Both the position numbers and the translations under genes were made by a program. A DNA stretch of 64,000 nt from positions 1,922,001 to 1,986,000 of the forward strand of contig JACKJA010000002.1 in assembly GCA_020638175.1 (NCBI GenBank). Direction: 5' to 3'. This document shows positions 47,666-55,523 of the stretch, in pieces. Position 1 is the first letter of the stretch; each line of letters starts with the position of its first letter. The notes under the pieces are model-generated. The model was given only the letters and a program-made list of their open reading frames with translations. It was not told the DNA's origin and did no database searches. Origin of the DNA: Rhodospirillales bacterium. Lineage in GTDB: Bacteria; Pseudomonadota; Alphaproteobacteria; Micavibrionales; Micavibrionaceae.

Positions 47666-48325
47666 TTATTGATTTGAGGCCGAATAGCCTTCCAGAGGTT
47701 GGTTAGGAACGCCGAACGAATAAGGATACGTTACATTACCCCGACGACGGGCATAAGCATCCGGACGCGCGTCATTCCCACGCAAATCTTTCGGACGGTA
47801 TATTTGCCGCGCCAACAACATTTCCGTCGTGCAGCCGTACTCATAGTCCGCATTGATTTTTGTTGTTTCGCCGTCGACCCCGCCCATAAACTGGCATCCT
47901 TCAGGTTCTTGCGCCGTAACTGTCAGGTAACCGATCATGGTCTGGGATTCTTCACCGCTGCCTTCCACAGGCATCAGGTCGGTGTTCACATTGCGAATAC
48001 CGGCCTTCTGCATATCGCTGGCCAGCTTTGCCACAGCGTCCGCCGCCTTCATCGCCGTGTTTTTCTTGGATTTAGGATCGTAGGTTATGACGATTTCGAG
48101 CGGCCCCTCACCATAGCGCTCATAATCATCGCTCATGGCCAGCAACATGTCCGGCGTCAAACTCCCCGTCGGAAATGTCTCGTTATAGATATCATTATGA
48201 AGCTCGATATGTTTTTGGTTGATCGCCGTTTCCGTATCCAGAGAACACGCACTCAGCCCTGGCAAGGCCATAAAACCAATCACCGCCAGCCCCAGAATTT
48301 TCCGTTTACCGATAAAAGAAACCAT
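47666..48325 (-). CDS. cpaD: Tad pilus lipoprotein CpaD
   Basis: The 219-residue product has a signal sequence with a lipobox ending in LSAC, then the CpaD family region with the conserved IGCTxxxNLAAQ-like position represented by YGCTTEMLLARQIYRPKDLRG. It helps place the secretin in the outer membrane. AGGAG is 8 bp before the ATG at 48325; a GTG at 48334 lies too close to that site. It is 22 bp downstream of cpaC. Confidence 0.88.
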   Translation of the reverse strand: MVSFIGKRKILGLAVIGFMALPGLSACSLDTETAINQKHIELHNDIYNETFPTGSLTPDMLLAMSDDYERYGEGPLEIVITYDPKSKKNTAMKAADAVAKLASDMQKAGIRNVNTDLMPVEGSGEESQTMIGYLTVTAQEPEGCQFMGGVDGETTKINADYEYGCTTEMLLARQIYRPKDLRGNDARPDAYARRRGNVTYPYSFGVPNQPLEGYSASNQ

Positions 48326-48346
48326 GCGTTTCACTCCTTCTCACCC

Positions 48347-49813
48347 CTAGTCGATGATATATCCGTATGTTTCATCGCCTTCAAGCAACGCAGATGAATC
48401 AACCTTGCTGCCATACATTTTCTTCAAATTCTCGGCAAACGCCCGCGCCAAAGGATTATCATGTATCTCGCGCGGCTTTTCATCCGCCATCTGCCTGTTG
48501 GCGTAGGGACGCACGATATAAGGCGTAACAATCACAACCAGTTCAGATTCTTCCCGCTGAAAGCTTTCAGATGAGATAAGATCGCCGATCACAGGCACAT
48601 CCTTGATACCCGGCAGATCAGACATATTCTTCGTCACTTCCGATTTAAGAAGCCCGGCAATCATCAAACTACCGCCGCTGGCCATTTCAACCGTTGTCTC
48701 GGCACGCCGCACCGAAAAGCCCGGAATATTCAGTTGCAGAATGTTCAGGCTGTTCTGGTTGGAAATAGCCGAAACCTCGGTCTGCAGTTGCAAACTAATC
48801 AGATCGTTGCTCATCACAACCGGGCGGAAATTCAGCGACACACCAAATGGATGATATTCAATCAAAATATTGCCATCCTGGTCACGACCGGCCGGCACAG
48901 GGAATTCCCCCCCGGCCAGAAAGCCCGCCTGTTCACCGGAAAGAGCTGTCAGGTTAGGTTCAGCCAGAGTATTAATCAACCCGTCCTCCTCCAGAGCCCG
49001 CACAATAAACTGCAAAGCGCCAAAACGGTCCCCGGCCCGGTCATAGATCAAACTGGCGACCCCGAACGGATCGGCTGTCAAACCGGCCGCCGCCGTTGTT
49101 GCAAAACTCGCCACAGCCTGCCCGGCACCGGCTGCCTCGGTATAATTAGGTTCAACCCCCAATTCGCGCAAAACCTCGCGGGACGCCTCAACAATTTTCA
49201 CCTTCAGCATCACCTGATGCTCGCCGTCAACCTGCAGCATATTAACGATCAACTCATCAGGACTATCAAAATCCTCATCCTGAATTTCGCCAATATAATG
49301 AGCCACAACATTCGATATCTCAGCCGCCACAGACGGTGTCGAAACCCGTCCCGTCAAAACGATCTGGTCCGTCAATGAGTGGACAGTCACATCTTCCTTG
49401 GGAAAAAGGTCATTAAGGAGATTCTGGATAACCTCGTCATCGATTTTAACATGAACGTTCAGACGTTTGACAATATTGCCTTCGGCATCCACCGCAATCA
49501 GATTGGTACTCCCCAGATTCAACCCCACCAGATACAGGCGGTTGGATTGAAGCGCGCTTACATCAACAATCGACGGGTTAGCAACCATAATATCGGAAAT
49601 AGCGCCATCAACATCGACAATCTCAGCCATGCCTTGCGTCAGGATCAATGTAGGATCTTTTTTCTGGGCATGTGCCGCCACAGTCACAAGATCAGTTTTC
49701 GCAGCCAGCGCGCCATGGATTTGCCAGCCACCACACAGAACGACGACAGCCGCCAACAGCAGCCCCGCCAGACGCACCCGGATTCCGGGTAACTTTGTGG
49801 ATAACATACTCAT
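48347..49813 (-). CDS. cpaC: Tad pilus outer-membrane secretin CpaC (RcpA)
   Basis: The 488-residue secretin has a signal peptide, the pilus-assembly N-terminal domain (about 50-125, with VANPSIVDV), BON-like strands, and the C-terminal secretin domain ending with the VPVIGDLISSESFQREESELVVIVTPYIVRP signature. It forms the outer-membrane channel for the Flp pilus. I start at 49813, where GGGA precedes the ATG; a TTG at 49828 is less likely. Confidence 0.93.
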   Translation of the reverse strand: MSMLSTKLPGIRVRLAGLLLAAVVVLCGGWQIHGALAAKTDLVTVAAHAQKKDPTLILTQGMAEIVDVDGAISDIMVANPSIVDVSALQSNRLYLVGLNLGSTNLIAVDAEGNIVKRLNVHVKIDDEVIQNLLNDLFPKEDVTVHSLTDQIVLTGRVSTPSVAAEISNVVAHYIGEIQDEDFDSPDELIVNMLQVDGEHQVMLKVKIVEASREVLRELGVEPNYTEAAGAGQAVASFATTAAAGLTADPFGVASLIYDRAGDRFGALQFIVRALEEDGLINTLAEPNLTALSGEQAGFLAGGEFPVPAGRDQDGNILIEYHPFGVSLNFRPVVMSNDLISLQLQTEVSAISNQNSLNILQLNIPGFSVRRAETTVEMASGGSLMIAGLLKSEVTKNMSDLPGIKDVPVIGDLISSESFQREESELVVIVTPYIVRPYANRQMADEKPREIHDNPLARAFAENLKKMYGSKVDSSALLEGDETYGYIID

Positions 49814-49877
49814 TTTACTATTTCCCAAACACTTAATAAGAAAAGTTGGTTTAGATTAATAAAGAAATGACAGAACG

Positions 49878-50774
49878 TCATTGGCTAACAGAAACTTCTT
49901 GGAGCGCACCCCCACTATAAACTCTCACAATATTGGTGTCTTTACCAGAGCTCTTTTTCGCTTTGACAATTTCGTCTTGGACTTCATCGAAAACACGAGT
50001 CATACGGGCATCCGTCGTCACGGGCGTCGGAGCAGCAGCCACCGTCTTGTCGCCCAGCTTGCGCAAGGCTAGCCGAACCTCTCCCATTTCAGAGGCAAGC
50101 GCCATAACTTCCGCCCCTTTGCGGTCAAGTTCCAGCGTTACAGTTTTACCGACTTTTGAATTTTCATCATCATCACGCTCCGCCGAACGACCCACGGCAA
50201 GAACTCTTACATTTTCAAGAACCGTTTCCGTCGCAAGCTTGTCAAGATTGCGCTCGATCGTATTACGCGCAACCACATCATCGCCTTGCGCCCGGATCGA
50301 AGACTTATAAGTCAGAATAACGTCCACATAATCCCCCGGCCCGATAAACCCCCCGGCCAAATCCGCAGCCTTGACATCAACAGCCACGGCCCGCATTCCT
50401 TCGGCCAGACTGGCCGCCATGAAATTGCCCTCTTTTTCCGGCACCAGAGCCGTTTCGGTAATTGGCTCACCCTCAGCCATATTCCGACGCAAGCGACCAC
50501 TAACAGCCTCCCCCGGCTTCTGCTCGCCTTTTCTCACAATCGCACCCGGGAAAACGGCGTCCTTCGGCCAGTCTTGCCATTTAACATTTGAATCCGTCAG
50601 CTCGGTCCCCACATCCAAAGCCTTGGCCGCCGTTATAATTTGAACTTTAGGAGCTGCCGCAGTCTGCACAGACGCGTTTTTCTTGCCGCCGCTCAGAGAG
50701 GCTTGCACCAATGCCGCCACCAAAACGGCAACAAGCATCCCGCCCACCAGAACAATCACCACGTTCCTATTCAT
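49878..50774 (-). CDS. cpaB: Tad pilus assembly protein CpaB (RcpC)
   Basis: The 298-residue product has an N-terminal transmembrane anchor (about 5-28), then a SAF domain with VGTELTDSNVKWQDWP, and the RcpC/CpaB domain with GFIGPGDYVDVILTY. CpaB homologues stabilise the secretin and may contact peptidoglycan. AGGGA precedes the ATG. It lies between cpaA and cpaC, the usual order. Confidence 0.92.
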   Translation of the reverse strand: MNRNVVIVLVGGMLVAVLVAALVQASLSGGKKNASVQTAAAPKVQIITAAKALDVGTELTDSNVKWQDWPKDAVFPGAIVRKGEQKPGEAVSGRLRRNMAEGEPITETALVPEKEGNFMAASLAEGMRAVAVDVKAADLAGGFIGPGDYVDVILTYKSSIRAQGDDVVARNTIERNLDKLATETVLENVRVLAVGRSAERDDDENSKVGKTVTLELDRKGAEVMALASEMGEVRLALRKLGDKTVAAAPTPVTTDARMTRVFDEVQDEIVKAKKSSGKDTNIVRVYSGGALQEVSVSQ

Positions 50775-50891
50775 GATCCATTCCCTTTGAAACAGAGTTC
50801 TTAAAAGAGCTGCCGAACGGCAAAAAAGATAAGTTAATTCATAGAATTAAGGACAGTTGTTACAACTATCATCTAATAGTATATCAGAAAA

Positions 50892-51443
50892 TTAGTTATT
50901 TTGCGAAAGAAACTGCACTAAATTTTCCGGAGAAACATATCCCAACAGGAAAAAGCCCAGCATTGCCCCCGCCGCAATAGGAATACCATAAGGTACTTTG
51001 CTTTCCCCCGCTTGCACCCGCGCAATCCAGCCCCCCTCTTTCGGAGACTTAACCGGCTTTCTATATTTCAGGAACAAGGCCACGATCCCCAAAACACCAC
51101 CCAGCAATGCCGTGTAAAATAAAAAGACTGTCAACCCCTTCAACCCAAACCACAGGGCATAAGCACTAAGCAACTTGGCATCACCCCCGCCCATCGCCCT
51201 CGCCAGAAACATCAGGAACGTCGCCACAAAAATTGCCCCGCCGGCGATTAAGTGGACCGGCAAAGGCGCCAGCATATCGGCTCCGGAAAAATGAACCGCC
51301 GCCCATGCAGGAAAAAAGGCCAGCGCGATAAAAAGCGGATAAGCATTCGGAATCGTCAACCCCTTGAAATCGGATACACCAGACAAAATGCCCAGCCCGG
51401 AAACACTCGCCAGCAAAAACAAAAATACGATCATAAAAATCAT
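50892..51443 (-). CDS. cpaA: Prepilin peptidase CpaA (TadV)
   Basis: The 183-residue polytopic membrane protein has the two aspartates of type IV prepilin peptidases, in SDFKGLTIPN and GGGDAKLL. It cleaves and so matures the Flp pilin encoded just upstream. A strong terminator (51483-51525) separates it from flp, so expression probably comes from partial read-through. Confidence 0.92.
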   Translation of the reverse strand: MIFMIVFLFLLASVSGLGILSGVSDFKGLTIPNAYPLFIALAFFPAWAAVHFSGADMLAPLPVHLIAGGAIFVATFLMFLARAMGGGDAKLLSAYALWFGLKGLTVFLFYTALLGGVLGIVALFLKYRKPVKSPKEGGWIARVQAGESKVPYGIPIAAGAMLGFFLLGYVSPENLVQFLSQNN

Positions 51444-51482
51444 AGGAACAGCTCCGCGATTGACAAGGATGTCTTCAAGAAT

Positions 51483-51525
51483 AAAAAAACCCCACTCCCT
51501 TTATATACCAAGAGCGGGGTTTTTT
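51483..51525 (-). terminator. Terminator between Flp pilin gene and cpaA
   Basis: ACCCCGCTC pairs with GAGTGGGGT on the minus strand (one G-U pair) and is followed by a long T-run. The plus-strand version has an A-C mismatch, so it mainly serves the minus strand. It would let the pilin be made in excess over the assembly genes. Confidence 0.85.
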
Positions 51526-51551
51526 CTGCAATTTTAAACGTAGCCTGTGGC

Positions 51552-51749
51552 TTACGGCGCCACGTCAGCAGCCGCGGTGCTCATTTGAGAAGCCATCGTG
51601 GAGAAGATCGCTTGCAGGTCATCCCCGAAAGCAAACACAGCAGCCACGATTGCCAGAGAAATACCGGCAGCAATCAGACCGTATTCAATAGCGGTCGCAC
51701 CGTCTTCGGATTGTACATAAGCTTGAATTTTTGCAATAAAAGTTTTCAT
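51552..51749 (-). CDS. flp: Flp/Fap-type pilin subunit
   Basis: The 65-residue prepilin has a basic leader ending in SEDG (G17), then a mature sequence starting ATAIEYGL with E at +5 and Y at +6, the Flp motif, followed by a hydrophobic helix. The mature part is only 48 residues. AAGGAG is well placed before the ATG at 51749. A CtrA-type box lies about 116-130 bp upstream. It is the major Tad pilus subunit, cut by CpaA. Confidence 0.95.
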   Translation of the reverse strand: MKTFIAKIQAYVQSEDGATAIEYGLIAAGISLAIVAAVFAFGDDLQAIFSTMASQMSTAAADVAP

Positions 51750-51864
51750 GAAGTATCTCCTTCGTTTGGTTTTCAGCAAGTTATAAGGTTTGTTTTTTTG
51801 AAGGATCCCTCTCCCCAAAAGAGAAATCCACAACCGTTATATCTATAGAATATACCCTATTTTT

Positions 51865-51879
51865 TTAACAAGTGGTTAA
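51865..51879 (-). promoter_or_regulatory. CtrA-type box upstream of the Flp pilin gene
   Basis: TTAA, seven bases and TTAA lie in the AT-rich region (51834-52044) before flp. In Caulobacter, transcription of pilA, the equivalent gene, is activated by CtrA. A binding role here is inferred from sequence and position. Confidence 0.5.
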
Positions 51880-52044
51880 AAATTTTTAATTTTCCGTAAT
51901 ATTTTTAAGAAGAGATGTTTTTTATACTATAAATTATATTTATATAAAATTTTATGCTTATATATTTACTTTGTTTTTGAAATATTGATTATAAGTAATG
52001 AAGTACATTTACTTTGATAATCAAATAAATACAAATATGGCAAA

Positions 52045-52091
52045 AATAAGGCGGGCTCTTTTTCTGACAAAAGCCCACCTTATTCTTTTAT
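52045..52091 (-). terminator. Terminator after the TadG-like gene
   Basis: AATAAGGTGGGCT and AGCCCGCCTTATT pair on the minus strand (one G-U pair) and are followed by TTTTT. It closes the TadE-TadE-TadG unit and separates it from flp. Confidence 0.8.
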
Positions 52092-52121
52092 ATATCCCAC
52101 CCTGATTAAAGAGAATATTCT

Positions 52122-53687
52122 TTAGCTCTTGATATGGAGGTTTGCCAGCTCACGGCTGATTGTCTCAAACACCTGGATCAAATCCTCCTGCGCCGGTGCA
52201 TCATAGTACTGGGATGAAGACGACGCACAGTTCCGGTAATAATCCTTGGTACCTTCATCAATATTCGAGGTAAACGTAATCGTATAGATCGTAACCCCCA
52301 GATCTTTCAAAGCTTCACAGGTTTCCGCAAAACGATCATTCATATCAGGAACAGTGATATCGTGCTTTCTGGTATCCCAATAGGTGGAGTAAGTACTTTC
52401 CATCGTATTATCACCATCGGTCATCATCACAATAACCTTCTGCCAGCGTTCACTATCCCAGTCATCGCCCTCGGTAAACGGCACCTCCGGCGACAACAAA
52501 CGATAGCCCCAGGTCATCCCGATATTCCCGTAGGTATAACCATGGGCCTGCATATCATTAACAACATCATACAAAGCTTGCTCATCGCTGGTTAAGGGCT
52601 GAATGTAGGCATAAGGACAGTTATAGTTTGTGCCACCGCTGTAGTCCGATTTCCAGCAGAAGCAGTATGATGAATTACATCTCCCGTAAGATCCCGTACA
52701 ATCACTGCACCGGGTGTTGCTGTACCCCGAATAGGAACTGCACTTCTGACCATTGGAAATAACCCGACCATAAGAATACACATCCCACGGGCCACTATAA
52801 TTATCGAGAACATCATCGTCATAAGGGTCGTTACTGCCGCTGCCAGGATCCCAGCCATGCCCGTCCCAGCTACTGCCATCTTTCCAGAGCTGGCCACGTG
52901 AATTCGAAACATAGGTTGCGGCACTGTTATAGCCAGTGTCTTTATGCTCGACAACACAGCCATACCAGTTGCTGCTGGTTTTGTCGGTCGTATAGCTCAT
53001 ATCTGCCGGCAACGTCACAAAGCTCGAACCGTCCCCGTATTGAGTGCCATCCGGGTTCATCCCCAGACCGTAACGCCCGATACGCACGCTACTGGAATAC
53101 GGAACCAAACCGATTTTCACATCTTCGGCCACCTCAACGGAGTCGAATAAAATCCCGATAAAGTTCGTCGACGCTGTCCGCAAAGCTGAAATATTGTTAT
53201 TGGAACTCATAGAGCCGGTGTTATCGAGCACCAGAACAACCTCAAGCCCTTTGGTTTCTTTCCGGACTGTTGTTTCTTTATAGATGGTAACATTGTCTAT
53301 CCCCAAAATACGGATAAAGGACGTATCGTAATCGGCGTAGGCCGACACAATCACATCATCACCATCAATCGTAACATCCAAATTATATGTTGATCCTATT
53401 CGGTCTTCCGGATAGTTGGCATTGAAGAATTCCTGAACTCTGGCCTCAATCGCAACTGGGTCGGTTTCCGACGCTGTCGCCGCCAAAGCCGCGGCATCCA
53501 GCGCCCCCCCAAGCCGCTGCCCGACAAGGTGAGCCTGCGCCAGATCCAGAGACATCCCCGCCGCCCCGACAATCACAGGCAACATAACGGCGAAGGCAAT
53601 CGCAATCGTCCCGCCCATATCGCGTACAAAACGGGAAAAGAATTCTAAAGCTGTTTTCTTTCTTTTTAATTGATCGCTAATAGACAT
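52122..53687 (-). CDS. tadG: TadG-like protein with von Willebrand A domain and Cys-rich insert
   Basis: The 521 residues start with a TadE/G-like segment (GGTIAIAFAVMLPVIVGAAGMSLD, about 25-48). A vWA domain begins near 148 with the MIDAS start DNTGS (155-159) and includes MMTDGDNT. Between about 240 and 360 the domain is interrupted by a Gly/Ser/Tyr/Trp-rich stretch with eight cysteines (C244, C316, C327, C330, C337, C342, C344, C357). It may be a pilus-tip or adhesion factor exposed at the surface; that is inference. Confidence 0.88.
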   Translation of the reverse strand: MSISDQLKRKKTALEFFSRFVRDMGGTIAIAFAVMLPVIVGAAGMSLDLAQAHLVGQRLGGALDAAALAATASETDPVAIEARVQEFFNANYPEDRIGSTYNLDVTIDGDDVIVSAYADYDTSFIRILGIDNVTIYKETTVRKETKGLEVVLVLDNTGSMSSNNNISALRTASTNFIGILFDSVEVAEDVKIGLVPYSSSVRIGRYGLGMNPDGTQYGDGSSFVTLPADMSYTTDKTSSNWYGCVVEHKDTGYNSAATYVSNSRGQLWKDGSSWDGHGWDPGSGSNDPYDDDVLDNYSGPWDVYSYGRVISNGQKCSSYSGYSNTRCSDCTGSYGRCNSSYCFCWKSDYSGGTNYNCPYAYIQPLTSDEQALYDVVNDMQAHGYTYGNIGMTWGYRLLSPEVPFTEGDDWDSERWQKVIVMMTDGDNTMESTYSTYWDTRKHDITVPDMNDRFAETCEALKDLGVTIYTITFTSNIDEGTKDYYRNCASSSSQYYDAPAQEDLIQVFETISRELANLHIKS

Positions 53688-53711
53688 GATTGCACCTTCT
53701 TTTCCACCCCG

Positions 53712-54257
53712 TTAATTTTCCAGCTGCACAACCGCGGAGCGCCGCCCGCGGGAAAATGATACTTCTTCCATCCCGATACTATCGATTGAAAACAAACTGA
53801 ACGTCGGATCAAAATTGTATCGAACGATAACAATGACGGCCCCGTCGCCCTCTGTCCCCAATCCAACAGCCCTATTCATGGCATCGCTAGCCCCGGTCAT
53901 ATTGCGGGTTTCGCGCCAAACAACCTGAGGATCATCATTCTCATCAAACTCGACACTGATAATATCAATGCCAAGATCGGTTATCGGAAACGGATACAAC
54001 GCTAATTCACCGGCTCGCACCGCCTCGTCCAGCATATCAGAATTAACAACGGTATTACGGGCCACCAAATCGGCAATAGTCTGGGAGGCCATAATCGTTT
54101 TCTGGTTTGCAAGGATACCGTTCCCCAAGTCAAAAACACCGATCAAAAGCAACATTAACAACGGGAAAACCAGAGTAAATTCCATCGCCGCCACACCACT
54201 GTCATCGCGTACCCAGCTTTTGAGCTTTGCCATTAATTGAAAAGGCGTCACAAACAT
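53712..54257 (-). CDS. tadE: TadE-like pseudopilin
   Basis: The 181-residue product has the TadE signature SGVAAMEFTLVFPLLMLLLIGVFDLGNG (about 20-47), combining a prepilin-like E and a hydrophobic helix, then a periplasmic domain. TadE-type minor pseudopilins are needed for pilus assembly or adhesion. GGAGAT within the end of the preceding gene serves its ATG. It is the middle gene of three TadE/G-like genes. Confidence 0.88.
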   Translation of the reverse strand: MFVTPFQLMAKLKSWVRDDSGVAAMEFTLVFPLLMLLLIGVFDLGNGILANQKTIMASQTIADLVARNTVVNSDMLDEAVRAGELALYPFPITDLGIDIISVEFDENDDPQVVWRETRNMTGASDAMNRAVGLGTEGDGAVIVIVRYNFDPTFSLFSIDSIGMEEVSFSRGRRSAVVQLEN

Positions 54258-54262
54258 TATTA

Positions 54263-54787
54263 TTAATCTCCAAAATAATAGGGTTCCGTCTCAAGAACCA
54301 TCGAAGATACCAGCAACCGTGTATTATTCGCGTAATTGGAAAACACGTTCCCGATCAAGGGCGTCATGAATCTGTAACCGTAAGCCACACGAATTAAAAC
54401 CACATCGCGCGACGCCCCCGGATCAAACTGCGTGTTCACCAGATTACCGTCTTCATCAACATCCGGCGCCGGATTGGCATCAGAAAAAGCATCCAGACGC
54501 TCGACGCTATATTGTATATTACTGCAATTCAAAAGAACCGACGCTTTAGCACATAAAGCATCGGCAAACATTTGCTGCGGATCACCGGATGTCTGTTGCA
54601 CTTGTCCGGTTCGAACCAAACGAGCCGCATCGCTCATCGCCCCTTGCAAAAGGGACGCCGATGCCCCCATCAGGGCCAGCTCAATTATACCGATCACAAA
54701 TGTCACAAAGGGAATAGCCAGAAGACTGAACTCAATCGCCGTCGTACCTTTACGGTCGCGCCAGAAGCTGCATAAATCTATAAACAT
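54263..54787 (-). CDS. TadE-like pseudopilin (second copy)
   Basis: The 174 residues open with DRKGTTAIEFSLLAIPFVTFVIGIIELAL (about 11-39), a TadE-like N-terminus with the conserved Glu. The remainder has two cysteines and an acidic Asp-rich loop. It starts the TadE-TadE-TadG unit and ends 5 bp before the next gene. It is distinct in sequence from its neighbour. Confidence 0.85.
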   Translation of the reverse strand: MFIDLCSFWRDRKGTTAIEFSLLAIPFVTFVIGIIELALMGASASLLQGAMSDAARLVRTGQVQQTSGDPQQMFADALCAKASVLLNCSNIQYSVERLDAFSDANPAPDVDEDGNLVNTQFDPGASRDVVLIRVAYGYRFMTPLIGNVFSNYANNTRLLVSSMVLETEPYYFGD

Positions 54788-54973
54788 GGTCCGTTACCGC
54801 TACCCCCGCCCCTTTAAAATTCAGGGCCTTTAATATACAAATCCCGTTTCGTTTATATTGCTTGCAACGAAAGGCGAGCAGGCCCGCACAGGATTTCCCC
54901 ATAAGAAAGTTTATCTCTAAAGCGCTAACAATCCGTATATTATCGCTACAATTCGAGGAAAATTAAGAACAAG

Positions 54974-55522
54974 TTATTCCTGTTCTTCTTCATCGTCAGA
55001 CTCAACACTCTCCTTTTTTGTCGACAAAGGAAAACCATCTTCATCAAGAGGCAACTCACCGGTAACCTCTTCGCCCCAGCGCTTTACCAGAGCCTCCTGA
55101 TGCTTTTTAATATCCTCCAGCCGGGCATAAGACCGCTGTACAATCACCGTCGAGACAATCCCCGATAAAGACCAGTTAATCAGATACCCCAAAGCTGCCG
55201 CCCCATAGATAACGACAATATTAAGAGGGTCTAAAATCAGTTCAAAAGCCAGCTGCATACTGTGACCGTGCAGCCCCAGATGAAACAGGAAGGGGCTGCA
55301 CCCCGCCAGATTCATAGCCCCGACCGTCAAGGCTATAGACCCGCGCCCGTATTTTCCAAACAAAGCCGCCACCAGCGTAGGCAACATACCGACCATGAGC
55401 AACACCGTCGTCGGCAACATCACAATCGCCGCTATCAGTCCCAGCGTAACAAACAAACCGGTGCGCCAGTCTCGTTTTTTACCAGCCACTTTTGATGCTG
55501 CTTTTTTTTGTTTCACGGCCAT
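54974..55522 (-). CDS. Small multi-pass membrane protein downstream of the pseudokinase
   Basis: The 182-residue protein from the ATG at 55522 has a Lys-rich N-terminus (1-20), three predicted transmembrane segments (about 25-55, 60-80, 97-125) and an acidic C-terminus. The start lies within the last bases of the pseudokinase gene, so they are coupled. No family is recognised. Its proximity to the tad cluster suggests a link, but this is inference. Confidence 0.7.
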   Translation of the reverse strand: MAVKQKKAASKVAGKKRDWRTGLFVTLGLIAAIVMLPTTVLLMVGMLPTLVAALFGKYGRGSIALTVGAMNLAGCSPFLFHLGLHGHSMQLAFELILDPLNIVVIYGAAALGYLINWSLSGIVSTVIVQRSYARLEDIKKHQEALVKRWGEEVTGELPLDEDGFPLSTKKESVESDDEEEQE

Positions 55523-55523
55523 A

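Noticed and set aside
50830..50860. Possible CtrA box upstream of cpaB (TTAA...TTAA)
   Set aside because: The two halves are nine bases apart, not seven, so it does not fit the consensus.
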